Notes: a model not told the origin generated them from the letters alone. A DNA stretch of 64,000 nucleotides from Caulobacter sp. BP25 (GCF_002737755.1 NZ_PEGH01000013.1:62001-126000); one strand, 5' to 3'. Counted from the stretch's first letter, positions 15,916 through 25,440 are shown. Numbers and translations: made by a program.

Positions 15916-17901
15916 ATGGCCACGGCGAAGGCCGCACCCAAGCCCAAGAAGAAAGCCACGCCAAAGGCCCAAAAGGGTCAGGCCAAGGCTCAACCCAAAA
16001 AGACGCCGCCGCCCGAGACCTCGGCCTCACCGCCGCCGCCAAAGACCGAGTCGCCGCCGAGTTCATCGACGAACGGCGCCCCTCTGCCCGCGTTCGAGAC
16101 GCTGCTTTCGCCCGAACAGGTAAAGCTGGTCGAGACACTATCGGCCAACTTGGCGCGCGCAGCGGTCACCGCCCAGGGCGCGATCGCCGAGGCAGCCTTG
16201 CGCCAGGCCGATCGCCCGACGGCTCTGACGCCCGATCCCTTCCACGTCGCGCCAGCGCTGAACGAAGTGATGAATCGCCTCGCCGCACAGCCCGACCGCC
16301 TGATGCGGGCCCAGGCCGACCTCTTCAGCCGCTACATGGACCTCTGGCAGTCGGCGGCCCGCCGCGCGGCAGGCGAAGAGGTCGAGCCCGTGGTCTCGCC
16401 GGCGCCGGGCGACAAGCGGTTCAACGATCCCGACTGGGCCTCGAACCCGATGTTCGATCTTATGAAGCAGTCCTACCTGCTGTCGTCGAACTGGCTGAAC
16501 AGTCTGGTGGCCGAGGTGGATGGCGTCGACCCCGCCACCAAGCGACGGGTCGAGTTCTTCACCAAGATCCTGACCGACGCCTTCTCGCCGTCGAACTTCC
16601 TGATGTCCAACCCGGCCGCCTTGCGCGAGGCCGTCCAGACTCAGGGCGAAAGCATCGTCCGAGGCATGGAGAACTTCGCCGCCGACCTCGAGCGCGGGGG
16701 CGGCCAGCTGGCGATTAGCCAGACGGACCTGGCCAAGTTCAAGGTTGGCGAGAACGTCGCCACGGCCCCCGGCAAGGTCGTCTACCAGAACGATATCCTG
16801 CAGCTCCTGCAGTTCGATCCGACGACCGAGACGGTCTGCGAGATCCCGCTGCTGATCTTCCCGCCGTGGATAAACAAGTTCTATATCCTGGATCTGCGCC
16901 CCGAGAACTCGATGATCCGCTGGCTGACCAGCCAGGGCTTCACGGTCTTCGTCGCCTCTTGGGTCAATCCGGACCGCAAGCTGGCCGACAAGACCTTCGA
17001 GGACTACATGATCGAAGGCGTCTACGACGCCACCCAGCAGGTCATGACCCAGTGTGGCGTCAATAAGGTCAACACGGTCGGCTACTGCATCGGCGGCACC
17101 CTGCTGTCGGTCGCTCTGGCCCACATGGCCGCGCGGGGCGAAAAGCGCATCAACTCGGCGACCTTCTTCGCCGCCCAGCAGGACTTCGCTGAGGCCGGCG
17201 ACCTTTTGCTGTTCACCAACGAGGAGTGGCTGCGCTCGATCGAACAACAGATGGACCAGGCCGGCGGCTTCCTGCCCAGCCAGTCGATGGCCGACACCTT
17301 CAACGCCCTGCGCGGCAACGACCTGATCTGGTCGTTCTTTGTCAGCAACTACCTGATGGGCAAAGAGCCCAGGCCCTTCGACCTGTTGTTCTGGAACGCC
17401 GACCAGACACGGATGCCCAAGGCCCTGCACCTGTTCTACCTGCGAAACTTCTACAAGGATAACGCCCTGGCCAAGGGCGAGCTGACGATCGGCGGCGAGC
17501 GGCTGGACCTGTCGAAGGTGAAGGTCCCGATCTTTGTGCAATCCTCCAAGGAGGACCACATCGCGCCCTACCGCAGCGTCTTTAGGGGCGCCAAGCTGTT
17601 CGGCGGTCCGGTCAACTTCATGATGGCGGGCTCGGGCCACATCGCGGGCGTGATCAACCATCCCGCCGCTAACAAGTATCAGCACTGGATCAACGAACAG
17701 ACGTGCGATTCGGTCGAGACGTGGCAAGCCGGCGCCAAGGAGTTCCCAGGCTCGTGGTGGCCCTATTGGGGCGACTGGCTGAAGGCGCGCTCCGGCGGCC
17801 AGGTTCCAGCTCGCGATCCGGCCAAGGGCAAGCTGAAGCCGCTGGAGAACGCGCCGGGCAGCTTCGTGCTGGTGAAGTCCAATACGGTAGACGCGGGCTA
17901 G
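15916..17901 (+). CDS. phaC: Poly(3-hydroxyalkanoate) synthase, class I
   Basis: 661 residues; ATG preceded by GGAGGAA. It polymerises 3-hydroxyacyl-CoA into PHA on granule surfaces. The N-terminal ~55 residues are an unusual Lys/Ala/Pro-rich tail ([18 protein letters not shown]...), then the PhaC N domain, then an alpha/beta-hydrolase catalytic domain with the lipase-like box GYCIGG (Cys391), the Asp in [10 protein letters not shown] and the His in [21 protein letters not shown] near the C terminus is typical for class I. It is a stand-alone gene. Its TAG stop overlaps the argC stop on the other strand in a shared CTAG. Confidence 0.95.
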   Translation: MATAKAAPKPKKKATPKAQKGQAKAQPKKTPPPETSASPPPPKTESPPSSSTNGAPLPAFETLLSPEQVKLVETLSANLARAAVTAQGAIAEAALRQADRPTALTPDPFHVAPALNEVMNRLAAQPDRLMRAQADLFSRYMDLWQSAARRAAGEEVEPVVSPAPGDKRFNDPDWASNPMFDLMKQSYLLSSNWLNSLVAEVDGVDPATKRRVEFFTKILTDAFSPSNFLMSNPAALREAVQTQGESIVRGMENFAADLERGGGQLAISQTDLAKFKVGENVATAPGKVVYQNDILQLLQFDPTTETVCEIPLLIFPPWINKFYILDLRPENSMIRWLTSQGFTVFVASWVNPDRKLADKTFEDYMIEGVYDATQQVMTQCGVNKVNTVGYCIGGTLLSVALAHMAARGEKRINSATFFAAQQDFAEAGDLLLFTNEEWLRSIEQQMDQAGGFLPSQSMADTFNALRGNDLIWSFFVSNYLMGKEPRPFDLLFWNADQTRMPKALHLFYLRNFYKDNALAKGELTIGGERLDLSKVKVPIFVQSSKEDHIAPYRSVFRGAKLFGGPVNFMMAGSGHIAGVINHPAANKYQHWINEQTCDSVETWQAGAKEFPGSWWPYWGDWLKARSGGQVPARDPAKGKLKPLENAPGSFVLVKSNTVDAG

Positions 17902-18848
17902 AGCCCCGCGTCTTCCTTCAAGCCCAGCGCGATGTTCAGGTTCTGAACCGCCGCGCCCGACGCGCCCTTGCCCAGGTTGTCCAGCAAGGCCACCAGGCGG
18001 GCCTGACCGCTGGCGTCCGAGCCGAATACGAAGAGCTTCAGGCGGTTGGTGCCGTTCAGGCCTTCGGGGTCCAGGGTCGTCAGGGCCTTGGCTTCATCCA
18101 GGGACGCGACCTCGACGAACGCCTCGCCCTTGTAGTGCCCTTCGAGGGCCGCGTGGATGTCGGCCAGCGACGCGCCGTTCAGGCTCGCAAGGTGCAGCGG
18201 CAGCTCGACGATCATGCCCTGAGCGTAGCGGCCGACGGCGGGCGTGAAGATCGGACGGGTCAGCAGGCAGCCGTGCTTCTGCATTTCCGGGACGTGCTTG
18301 TGACTCAGCGATAGGCCGTAGATGAAGTACGGAGCCCGGGTGTGGTCGGGGGCGCTCTCGTCCTCGAACTGGGCGATCATCGCCTTGCCGCCGCCGGTAT
18401 AGCCCGAGACGGCGTTGTACGAGACCGGCAGCTCGGCCGGCAGGATGCCCGCGCTGACTAGCGGCCGCGTCAAGGCGATAGCTCCGGTCGGATAGCAGCC
18501 CGGATTGGAGATCCGCTTGGACGCGGCGATCTTGCCGCGCTGGGCCGCGTCGAGTTCCGCGAAGCCATAGGCCCAGTCCTCGGCCGTGCGGTAGGCGGTC
18601 GAGGCGTCGATGATCACGGTGTCGGGATTGGTCACCAGCGAAACGGCTTCCTTGGCCGCGTCGTCGGGCAGGCACAGGATCACCGCATCGGCGCCGTTCA
18701 GCATCTCGGCGCGGGCGACCGGGTCCTTGCGCTTGTCGGGATCGATCGAGACCAGCTGAAGATCCGTGCGGGCCAGCAGGCGCTCGCGGATCTGCAGGCC
18801 GGTGGTGCCGGCTTCGCCGTCGATGAAGACCTTAGGGGCGCTCGCCAT
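17898..18848 (-). CDS. argC: N-acetyl-gamma-glutamyl-phosphate reductase
   Basis: 316 residues; start preceded by GGAG. Third step of arginine synthesis: reduces N-acetylglutamyl-phosphate to the semialdehyde with NADPH. It is the shorter type-2 Arg[18 protein letters not shown] at the N terminus, catalytic Cys118 in [10 protein letters not shown], and HKHVPEMQ with the general-base His. It follows rpsI on the same strand as in many alphaproteobacteria, but a strong hairpin lies between them, so argC may depend partly on readthrough or its own promoter. Confidence 0.95.
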   Translation of the reverse strand: MASAPKVFIDGEAGTTGLQIRERLLARTDLQLVSIDPDKRKDPVARAEMLNGADAVILCLPDDAAKEAVSLVTNPDTVIIDASTAYRTAEDWAYGFAELDAAQRGKIAASKRISNPGCYPTGAIALTRPLVSAGILPAELPVSYNAVSGYTGGGKAMIAQFEDESAPDHTRAPYFIYGLSLSHKHVPEMQKHGCLLTRPIFTPAVGRYAQGMIVELPLHLASLNGASLADIHAALEGHYKGEAFVEVASLDEAKALTTLDPEGLNGTNRLKLFVFGSDASGQARLVALLDNLGKGASGAAVQNLNIALGLKEDAGL

Positions 18849-18885
18849 GGGCGGACTCCGATCCAGACAGAGACAGGGAATAGAC

Positions 18886-18920
18886 CAAGAAAAAGGGCGC
18901 TTCGGAGACCCGAAGCGCCC
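18886..18920 (-). terminator. Rho-independent terminator after rpsI
   Basis: Read on the minus strand, an 11-bp GC-rich stem (GGGCGCTTCGG with CCGAAGCGCCC) is followed directly by TTTTTCTT. It lies 25 bp past the rpsI stop and before argC. Confidence 0.85.
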
Positions 18921-18944
18921 TCTTCCAAACGCGTGGATACGCGC

Positions 18945-19415
18945 TTAGCGCTTCGAGAACTGGAAGCTGCGGCGGGCCTTGGCCTTGCCGTACTTCTTAC
19001 GCTCGACGACGCGGCTGTCGCGGGTCAGGAAGCCATGCGGCTTCAGGACCGGGCGCAGGCCGGGCTCGTAATAGGTCAGAGCCTTCGACAGGCCGTGACG
19101 GATCGCGCCAGCTTGGCCCGACAGGCCCGAGCCTTCCACGGTCACGACGACGTCGAATTGACCGAGGCGATCGGTCACTTCCAGCGGCTGGGCGATCATC
19201 ATGCGCAGCACCGGACGGGCGAAATAGACTTCCTGGTCACGACCGTTGATCGTGATCGAGCCCTTGCCCGGCTTGATCCAGACGCGAGCGATCGCGTTCT
19301 TGCGCTTGCCGGTCGCGTAGGAGCGGCCTTGGGCGTCGATCTTCGGTTCGGCCGGAGCGACTTCCGGGTTGCTGGACAGGCTGGCCAGCGCGTCAAAGCC
19401 TTGTGCGTCGGTCAT
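18945..19415 (-). CDS. rpsI: 30S ribosomal protein S9
   Basis: 156 residues. The S9 core is clear: [40 protein letters not shown] and the C-terminal RRSFQFSKR tail that reaches the P-site tRNA. An N-terminal extension of about 30 residues ([13 protein letters not shown]...) precedes the core, as is common in alphaproteobacteria. It follows rplM by 3 bp, the universal L13-S9 pair. Confidence 0.98.
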   Translation of the reverse strand: MTDAQGFDALASLSSNPEVAPAEPKIDAQGRSYATGKRKNAIARVWIKPGKGSITINGRDQEVYFARPVLRMMIAQPLEVTDRLGQFDVVVTVEGSGLSGQAGAIRHGLSKALTYYEPGLRPVLKPHGFLTRDSRVVERKKYGKAKARRSFQFSKR

Positions 19416-19418
19416 GAC

Positions 19419-19892
19419 TTAGAGGCTCCGGGTGTTTTTGCTGTTGCGGGCCGCGAAGTCGACGACTTCCGGGCTCTGCGCTTGGTGCGGGTGCTCACCG
19501 TTGTTGTAGATGAGCAGGTGGGTCAGCTGCTTGCGAGCCAGCGGGCTCTCCTTGGGCAGCATGCGCTCGACGGCCTTCTCCAGGACGCGTTCCGGGAACT
19601 TACCGCCCAGCACCTTGCGGGGGGTGGTTTCCTTGATGCCGCCCGGGTGACCGGTGTGACGGTAGTAGACCTTGTCGTCCAGCTTCTTGCCCGTGAACTT
19701 CACCTTGTCGGCGTTGATCACGACGACGAAGTCGCCGCAGTCGACGTGCGGGGTGTAGTCAGGGCGGTGCTTGCCGCGAAGACGCATGGCGATGAACGAA
19801 GCCAGACGGCCGACAACGGCGTCCTGGGCGTCGACCACGATCCACTTCTTCTCGACCTCGGCTGGCTTCAAGGAAGCCGTGATCTTCTGCAT
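19419..19892 (-). CDS. rplM: 50S ribosomal protein L13
   Basis: 157 residues, normal length. It has the L13 features [36 protein letters not shown] and [12 protein letters not shown], then GMLP-type [15 protein letters not shown]13 is an early assembly protein of the large subunit. It heads the rplM-rpsI operon, with the promoter presumably in 19893-20050. Confidence 0.98.
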   Translation of the reverse strand: MQKITASLKPAEVEKKWIVVDAQDAVVGRLASFIAMRLRGKHRPDYTPHVDCGDFVVVINADKVKFTGKKLDDKVYYRHTGHPGGIKETTPRKVLGGKFPERVLEKAVERMLPKESPLARKQLTHLLIYNNGEHPHQAQSPEVVDFAARNSKNTRSL

Positions 19893-20042
19893 GGGATTGA
19901 TCCGTAATTTCTAGGCGTCCGACCCCGAGAAATCCGGTTTCGTCCGTGTGAGGCGCGGCATGTACGGGAGGGTTCGCGAACTGTCAACATTGACGCCGCG
20001 AGAAACTTGCAAAACCCAATGAAAACAAGGCGCTGGCAGATA

Positions 20043-20094
20043 CGGTAATATAATACCGCAACCTCGTGCTCAAACTGTCATGAAAGGGGTGCAT
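20043..20094 (+). promoter_or_regulatory. Promoter region of the PhoX-like gene with a possible Pho half-site
   Basis: CTGTCATGAA at 20075-20084 matches one half of the PhoB box consensus (CTGTCAT). The second half is degenerate (GGTGCAT at 20088). Just upstream a short dyad CGGTA-N6-TACCG (20043-20058) is AT-rich in its centre. The neighbouring gene encodes a PhoX-type phosphatase, which makes phosphate control plausible, but the box is incomplete. Confidence 0.3.
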
Positions 20095-20128
20095 AGCGCT
20101 GGGCGTTACCTTCTAACAGAGGCGTTCC

Positions 20129-21529
20129 ATGACCTTTTCCCGTCGCGGCTTCATCGGCGCCGGCGCCACCAGCCTGGCCTTCGCGGCCTTTTCCGCCCGC
20201 GCCCAAGATGAAGCCCTTGAGGCTGAGACCTATCTCAATGAGGTCGAGGGTTACGGCGCGCTGATCCCCGACTCGAAAGGCATGATCGACCTGCCGCCAG
20301 GCTTCCGATACCAGGTGATCTCCCAGGCTGGCGAGACGATGAGCGACGGCTTGTTGGTGCCCGGCAAGGCCGACGGCATGGGCTGCTTCGCGCTCGACGC
20401 CGAGCGCGTCCTGCTGGTGCGTAACCACGAACTTTCGGTCAGCGACATCCACAACGGCGCCTTTGGCCTCGGCGAGCGGCTGATCGACCGCATCGACCGC
20501 TCTAAGGTCTGGGACTTCCAAAACGGCCAGCGCCCCCTGCCCGGCGGCACGACCACGCAACTCTATAATCTCAAGACCGGCCAGACCGAGCGCCAGCACC
20601 TGTCCCTGGCCGGCTCGCTGGTCAACTGCGCGGGCGGCGTCACCCCTTGGGGCTCCTGGCTGACGTGCGAGGAGACGACGCTCGAAGCGGGCTTGGAGGT
20701 CGGCAAGGATCACGGCTGGGTCTTCGAAGTGCCTTCGGCCCATGTCGGCCTCGTCGAGCCGGTCGCCCTGAAGGGCCTGGGCCGCTTCAAGCACGAGGCC
20801 GCCTGTATTGATCCCCGCACGGGCGTCGTCTACCTGACCGAGGACGTGGCCGACGGCCTCTTCTATCGTTTCCTGCCGAACGATCGGCGCAACCTGGCAG
20901 CGGGCGGACGCCTTCAAGCCCTGGGCCTGGTCGATGCTCCCCAAGGCGGCGACACCCGCAACCAGGAAGAAAAGACCTTCCCTATTGGCGGCTGGAAGGC
21001 CGCGCGCTGGATCGACCTGGACGGGGTCGACAACCCTTACGACGACCTTCGCCGACGCGGCCACGCCAAGGGCGCGGCGATCTTCTGCCGGGGCGAAGGC
21101 GTGTTCTTCGGCCAGGGCGAGCTCTATTTCGCCTGCACCGCCGGCGGCGCGACCGGCTCGGGCCAAATCTTCCGCTACGTCCCCTCGGCCACCGAGGGCC
21201 AGGCCGGCGAAAAGGACCTGCCCGGCAAGCTGCAGTTGTTCGTCGAGAGCCAGAACGACCGGGTGCTGGACTACGCCGACAACCTGGTCGTCGCGCCCTG
21301 GGGCCATGTGATCGTCTGCGAGGACCGCTATTCGGACACCCTGCGCAATCACCTGCGCGGCGTGACGCCCCAAGGCAAGATCTACACCCTGGCCCGCAAC
21401 GTCTTCACCGGAAACTCCGAGTTCGCCGGCGCGTGCTTCTCGCCGGACGGCGGCACGCTGTTCGTCAACTTGCAGAACCCGGGGGTCACCCTGGCGATCA
21501 CGGGGCCTTGGGCGACGGTGAAGGCCTAG
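20129..21529 (+). CDS. PhoX-type (DUF839) phosphatase, Tat-exported
   Basis: 466 residues. The Tat signal SRRGFIGAGATSLAFAAF ends near ARA (25). The rest is the DUF839/PhoX beta-propeller family: VRNHELSV, GGTTTQLYNLKT, NCAGGVTPWGSWLTCEET (the cysteine that bridges the iron site in PhoX lies in this kind of segment), FKHEAACIDPRTGVVYLTEDV and a late SPDGGTLFVNLQNPG. PhoX enzymes are Fe/Ca-dependent periplasmic alkaline phosphatases induced by phosphate starvation. Homology at this level supports phosphatase but not proven substrate range. It is monocistronic, with no clear terminator. Confidence 0.85.
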   Translation: MTFSRRGFIGAGATSLAFAAFSARAQDEALEAETYLNEVEGYGALIPDSKGMIDLPPGFRYQVISQAGETMSDGLLVPGKADGMGCFALDAERVLLVRNHELSVSDIHNGAFGLGERLIDRIDRSKVWDFQNGQRPLPGGTTTQLYNLKTGQTERQHLSLAGSLVNCAGGVTPWGSWLTCEETTLEAGLEVGKDHGWVFEVPSAHVGLVEPVALKGLGRFKHEAACIDPRTGVVYLTEDVADGLFYRFLPNDRRNLAAGGRLQALGLVDAPQGGDTRNQEEKTFPIGGWKAARWIDLDGVDNPYDDLRRRGHAKGAAIFCRGEGVFFGQGELYFACTAGGATGSGQIFRYVPSATEGQAGEKDLPGKLQLFVESQNDRVLDYADNLVVAPWGHVIVCEDRYSDTLRNHLRGVTPQGKIYTLARNVFTGNSEFAGACFSPDGGTLFVNLQNPGVTLAITGPWATVKA

Positions 21530-22097
21530 GTTGGTCACGAGCCATTGTCCTCACGCGGCTTGCCGCTGAAGGGATGGAAAGGACGCGGAGCGCCGGACAT
21601 CCGTCCGGAGGTGTTTGTAGTGAGTACCGTTTCGACGAAGCCAGACGCTCCGCGTAGCCGTTATCCGGTGAGCCAGCGGGGCGCGGGGTTTTAACCCGCT
21701 CCCGACAGTCGGCCCCCGACGGGCGGGCCAGGGCGACGAACCCCGGTCCCGGAACGTCCAGGCGATTTCAGCCCGGACCTGTCGCGTTCGCCTATGTCTC
21801 CGCCGCCCCCTAAGGGAAGGATCTGGGGCTTCGTCCCGATGTTTCAGGGAGCCCGCCACTGGATCCGCCGCGAAGACGCCTTCCCGAAAGAAGACCGGCG
21901 AGCGCTTCCCGCTCGACCACCCCCGACAGCCGTCACGATCGCCGGCCGGACGTCCCTTCCGCGCTATCGGGTGAGATCAGTATGGAGGGGGATTCAACGC
22001 GGATCACACAGCGGCGTGTAAAAGTGAGAAGTGGTTGAAATCGCTGACTTCGATTCCGGATACGCCGAGCATAGAGCGCCGCGAACGCCCGTAAAAG
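21530..22097. other. 568-bp region without recognisable gene
   Basis: Between the PhoX-like gene and the palindromic repeat I find no ORF with a convincing product on either strand. The 102-codon frame on the minus strand (21551-21859) is Arg-rich and looks like noise. The DNA is GC-rich with several short hairpins, e.g. GGGGCTTCGTCCC near 21825 with a CTTCG-type loop. It could be an RNA gene or the decayed remains of one. It does not match the core motifs I know for RNase P RNA, tmRNA or SRP RNA. Confidence 0.45.
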
Positions 22098-22214
22098 ATC
22101 CTCCCCCGTGACACGGGGGAGGTGTCGCGGAGCGGCGGAGGGGGCGAACTGGACATCGGCCGAAGCTGGCCCCCTCCGGCCCTCTGGGCCACCTCCCCCG
22201 CTAGGGGGAGGAAA
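22098..22214. repeat. Caulobacter palindromic intergenic repeat
   Basis: About 117 bp built of nested palindromes: CTCCCCC-gtgacac-GGGGGAG at the left, a matching CCTCCCCC-gctag-GGGGGAG at the right, and a central GGAGGGGGC / GCCCCCTCC pair. The whole unit is an imperfect inverted repeat. Elements of this make (CTCCCCC...GGAGGGGGC...GCCCCCTCC) are scattered through Caulobacter intergenic regions. It sits directly after the ctaA stop on that gene's 3' side, where it may also work as a transcript end. Confidence 0.75.
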
Positions 22215-22226
22215 AGACGAAGACGC

Positions 22227-23258
22227 CTAGGGACGCCGCACGCGCCAGGCGAAGGCCGTCGCCGCGGCAAGCAGCACCGCCGCCCCAGCCTGGTGCAACA
22301 CGCCCAGGCTGATCGGCACGGCCGCCATCAAGGTCCAGACACCCAAGGCAGCCTGCAGCACCACAATGACCGCCATCGTCGTGGCGATCGTTTTGCTTTC
22401 GGTAGCCAAGGGCCTGTCACGCCCCGCGATCACGGCCAACGCGATCCCAGCGACGAGCAGGACATAGGCCACAAGACGGTGATGCAGTTGCACCGCGCCC
22501 TGGCTATGAGCCAGGGTCCCCCAGAAGCCGTTGCCGACATAGCTGTCCGGGACCAAATTGCCGTTCATCAAGGGCCAGTCATTGTAGACCAAACCCGCGT
22601 CATTGCCGGCGACCAAAGCGCCGAGCAGGCTTTGGAAGAACACCGCCCCGAGGAAAGCGAGCGCCCAGCCGCGCCAGGGCGAACGCTCCTCGACGCGCGG
22701 CGCGCCGTTCCAGGCGTCTAGGGCCGTCCAAATCAGGATCACGAACAGCGCCAGGGCCAGGCCCAGGTGCGTCATCAGCCGCTCGGGCGCGACCGATACC
22801 CGCTCAGAAAGCCCGCTGGAGACCATCCACCAGCCGATCAGTCCCTGCAGCCCGCCCAGGCCCAGCATGACCGCGCAGCGCCAGATCAGGCGACGGGGGA
22901 TGTCGCCACGGATCAGGAAAACGATGAAAGGGATCGCGAAAACCAGACCGACGGTGCGTCCTAGCAATCGGTGGGCCCATTCCCACCAGAAGATCCCCTT
23001 GAACCCTTCCAGGGTCATGTCTGGATTGACCAGCTTGTACTGCGGGATCTGCTTGTAGAGCTCGAAGCTCTCGCGCCAGGCCTGATCCGACATCGGCGGC
23101 AAGGCGCCCATGATCGGTTGCCACTGGGTGATCGACAGCCCCGAATCCGTGAGGCGAGTCGCACCGCCGACGACGACCATGCAGAACACCATGGCGGCGA
23201 CGATGAAGAGCCAGATCGCTACAGGACGCGAACGGTCGGAACGCAGGAAAGACGTCAT
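22227..23258 (-). CDS. ctaA: Heme A synthase (type 2, COX15-like)
   Basis: 343 residues, 8 predicted membrane helices. It oxidises heme O to heme A for aa3-type cytochrome oxidase. Hallmarks: [21 protein letters not shown] after the first helix, [14 protein letters not shown] with a heme-ligand His, [11 protein letters not shown], and [11 protein letters not shown] with the second-half His. It lacks the Cys-pair loop of the Bacillus type, matching the alphaproteobacterial/mitochondrial type 2. It is not linked to ctaB or cox genes here. Confidence 0.96.
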   Translation of the reverse strand: MTSFLRSDRSRPVAIWLFIVAAMVFCMVVVGGATRLTDSGLSITQWQPIMGALPPMSDQAWRESFELYKQIPQYKLVNPDMTLEGFKGIFWWEWAHRLLGRTVGLVFAIPFIVFLIRGDIPRRLIWRCAVMLGLGGLQGLIGWWMVSSGLSERVSVAPERLMTHLGLALALFVILIWTALDAWNGAPRVEERSPWRGWALAFLGAVFFQSLLGALVAGNDAGLVYNDWPLMNGNLVPDSYVGNGFWGTLAHSQGAVQLHHRLVAYVLLVAGIALAVIAGRDRPLATESKTIATTMAVIVVLQAALGVWTLMAAVPISLGVLHQAGAAVLLAAATAFAWRVRRP

Positions 23259-23396
23259 GGGGTCGGCAAAGCGTCACTTCTGGGCCGAAATGCGGCCGAA
23301 CCTTCCTACGCCCGCCGCGCACGCGCATCAATGCCGTAAGGCTACGCATGACGACGCTCGCGCGTCATGGCAAAAGCCGTCCTCTAGGAGGAGCGC

Positions 23397-23648
23397 ATGA
23401 GCGGTACGGGGGTCTTCGCGGCGACGATCGTCGGCATCATCGCCGGCTGGATCGCCGACGTCGTGCTGGATCGGCGACACTCCCTGTTCATCAAACTCTT
23501 GATTGGCGTAATCGGCGCGTTCATCGGAGCCTTCACGGCCACGCGCATAGACCTTCACCTCGACGGACTGCTCGGCGAGTTGGCGGTCTCCAGCGTCGGC
23601 GCTGTCCTATTCCTGGCCATGCTCGGCCTTATTCGGAGACCTGCGTGA
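23397..23648 (+). CDS. GlsB/YeaQ/YmgE family small membrane protein
   Basis: 83 residues with three hydrophobic helices and the Gly-rich GIIAGWIADVVLD and GVIGAFIGAF segments of the transglycosylase-associated (YeaQ/YmgE) family, known in several bacteria as stress-induced inner-membrane proteins of unknown mechanism. Start preceded by GGAGGAG. Its TGA overlaps the GTG of the next gene (GTGA), so the two are translationally coupled. Confidence 0.88.
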   Translation: MSGTGVFAATIVGIIAGWIADVVLDRRHSLFIKLLIGVIGAFIGAFTATRIDLHLDGLLGELAVSSVGAVLFLAMLGLIRRPA

Positions 23649-23866
23649 GCGCTCCCCTTATTCCGGCCCGCCTGCGCAAGCTGATCGGCTCGATCGCGGT
23701 GATGATCGTGCTGTTCGCCTGGATCTGGGTCTTCACCAGTCTGTACGACCGCCTGCCCCAGAATCGCTTCGTGCACCTGGCCTACTTCGTGGCTCTGGGC
23801 ATGGGCTGGATCCTGCCGGTGATTCCGCTGATCTCTTGGATGGGCAAGGCCGACAAGCGCCTTTGA
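23645..23866 (+). CDS. DUF2842 small membrane protein
   Basis: 73 residues from a GTG that overlaps the preceding stop. It has two membrane helices (KLIGSIAVMIVLFAWIWVF and VHLAYFVALGMGWILPVIPLISWM) with the LRKLIG start and GxxWxLPxxxLISWM ending of DUF2842, an alphaproteobacteria-restricted family without known function. A longer overlapping frame from 23348 begins in unrelated sequence and was rejected. Confidence 0.85.
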   Translation: MSAPLIPARLRKLIGSIAVMIVLFAWIWVFTSLYDRLPQNRFVHLAYFVALGMGWILPVIPLISWMGKADKRL

Positions 23867-23997
23867 GAGCGAGCATCTCTCACCCAACACGTCGCGGCGT
23901 GCCTAGCGAATCAATTTGAGATTGCAATTGCGGAAAGGCAATTTTCGAGAGACCCTCGTTTTGCGTCTTAAACCAATACATTCGCAAAGAGGTCGTC

Positions 23998-24270
23998 ATG
24001 CACTTCAGGAAATGGATTAGAAATTTTCTCGTTGTCGCCGCCGTTGTCACGCCGTTGAACATCGCCACGACGAATACGGCAACCGCGCTTCCGGACTACT
24101 GCACAGCGGCCGCGTGGACATATTGCAGAGGGGAAACGGATATCAACGGATACCCGCTCGTCTTCGGCAGCCCTGAGTTTCAGGCCTGCGTTGCAGCGAT
24201 CAAGCCGCACTTGACCGAGTGCACGGAGAAGCCGGTTTGCCTCGTCAACGGGAAGCCGGCTCCCTGCTGA
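23998..24270 (+). CDS. Small secreted cysteine-rich protein, unknown
   Basis: 90 residues. A basic start (MHFRKWIRNF) and hydrophobic core, with cleavage likely after NTATA (about residue 30), give a ~60-residue mature chain with six cysteines (35, 43, 64, 75, 81, 90), enough for three disulfides and implying a periplasmic or extracellular place. No family recognised. The gene and its upstream 130 bp are visibly richer in A/T than the neighbours, and it lies beside a tRNA-Pro gene, both hinting at acquisition by transfer. Confidence 0.6.
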   Translation: MHFRKWIRNFLVVAAVVTPLNIATTNTATALPDYCTAAAWTYCRGETDINGYPLVFGSPEFQACVAAIKPHLTECTEKPVCLVNGKPAPC

Positions 24271-24290
24271 GGCCACCCCATATCCAAAAC

Positions 24291-24323
24291 AAAAAGGCCG
24301 CCCGAAGGCGGCCTTTCTTTCTT
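24291..24323. terminator. Bidirectional terminator
   Basis: A stem of AAAGGCCGCC with GGCGGCCTTT closes a CGAA loop. TCTTTCTT follows on the plus strand, and TTTTTGTTTT on the minus strand. It can end both the small secreted-protein gene (+) and tRNA-Pro (-). Confidence 0.85.
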
Positions 24324-24342
24324 CCGCAATTCCCGAAGGAAA

Positions 24343-24419
<77 letters not shown>

Positions 24420-24502
24420 ACGCGGAAGAGGCGCCCTTATAGGCGCCGGTCTTGGCTTGGGCAACAGCCATTTCGGACGAAATCGCAGGACCGTAAAAGA
24501 CC

Positions 24503-24928
24503 CTAGCGCGACAACAGTCCGTCCAATCGCGATTTCATCTCGGTGAGGTCGCGCAACATGAAGGCGAGGCGCTCGCGGGCGCCCTCGTCCAGGCGCGATT
24601 CGCCACGCTCAGACCGGCCGTAATCCAAATCAACGGCAAGCTTGGTCGAATCGTTCGACCCAAAGCCTGCGGCGATCACCTGCGCCAGACCATGGTCGCG
24701 ATGCAGCTTCTGCACGCCCTTGATGGTCAGGCCTTCGTTATGGAGCAAGGTGCGGACGCCGTTCAGCACGGCCACGTCCTGGGGACGATAGAAGCGCCGT
24801 CCGCCGGCGCGTTTCATGGGACGAATAAAGGAGAACTTGGTCTCCCAGAAGCGCAGGACGTGCTGCGGCACGCCCAGCTCCTCGGCGGCTTCGGAGATCG
24901 TGCGGAAGGCGTTCGGCCCCTTCGCCAC
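24503..24928 (-). CDS. MerR family transcriptional regulator
   Basis: 141 residues from the GTG at 24928, chosen because homologues begin at [14 protein letters not shown]; the longer frame starts with a TTG inside ihfA. The winged helix shows [25 protein letters not shown] and [16 protein letters not shown], the MerR signature. It lacks the C-terminal cysteines of metal sensors. This MerR adjacent to ihfA is a fixed pair in alphaproteobacteria; its ligand and targets are unknown. Confidence 0.88.
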   Translation of the reverse strand: MAKGPNAFRTISEAAEELGVPQHVLRFWETKFSFIRPMKRAGGRRFYRPQDVAVLNGVRTLLHNEGLTIKGVQKLHRDHGLAQVIAAGFGSNDSTKLAVDLDYGRSERGESRLDEGARERLAFMLRDLTEMKSRLDGLLSR

Positions 24929-24938
24929 CGCATGAATC

Positions 24939-25241
24939 CTAGTCGCCCAAGGCGCGGTCAATTCGCGCCTTCATGACCTGGGAAGCGCGGAAGCCGATCA
25001 CGCGCCGAGGTTCGATCTCGGCGGGCTCCCCTGTCTTGGGATTGCGTCCCATCCGGGCCCGCTTGGCGCGAACCTGGAAGACGCCGAAACCGGAAAGCTT
25101 GACCGTCTCGCCCTTCTCCAGGGCTTCAGCCACCAGATCCAGGGTGCGCTCGACGAGGCCGGCGCAGTCCTGACGGGTCAAACCGACCTCTTCATGGACC
25201 GCCTCGCATAGGTCGGCCCGGGTCAAAGTAGAGCCCTTCAT
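24939..25241 (-). CDS. ihfA: Integration host factor subunit alpha
   Basis: 100 residues from [11 protein letters not shown] at 25241, after GGGGG. DNA-bending HU/IHF fold: [34 protein letters not shown] with the Pro-containing beta arm, then [13 protein letters not shown]. Heterodimer with IhfB; in Caulobacter IHF assists sigma-54 flagellar promoters. It lies downstream of fabH with a 199-bp gap that may hold its own promoter. Confidence 0.95.
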   Translation of the reverse strand: MKGSTLTRADLCEAVHEEVGLTRQDCAGLVERTLDLVAEALEKGETVKLSGFGVFQVRAKRARMGRNPKTGEPAEIEPRRVIGFRASQVMKARIDRALGD

Positions 25242-25440
25242 GCAACCCCCTCCACGCGTATCCTGGCGGCCCGAAGACCACCTCCGATAAAGCATTCCCG
25301 GCGGAAAAGCGCTGATTGCGGCTGCCCTCAACTCGCCGCGCCCTCACCCACCGAAGACCTCATGCCGTGATTATCGCATGAAGTCAAAGGCTCAAGGTCA
25401 ACAGTTCATGCCATTCGCGAAGCGGGCGCCATCATGCGCA

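Noticed and set aside
16138-17727. 529-codon open frame antisense to phaC
   Set aside because: It is a shadow of phaC in GC-rich codon usage, with no recognised domain and with internal residues typical of antisense frames.
21551-21859. 102-codon ORF on the minus strand after the PhoX-like gene
   Set aside because: Arg-rich, no start signal, no recognisable family; probably chance.
21800-21880. Partial similarity to a cobalamin riboswitch core (GGGAA...CCCGCCACTGG)
   Set aside because: The downstream B12-box half (AAGCCAGGAGACC-type) is absent and no cobalamin-related gene follows, so the match is likely chance in GC-rich DNA.
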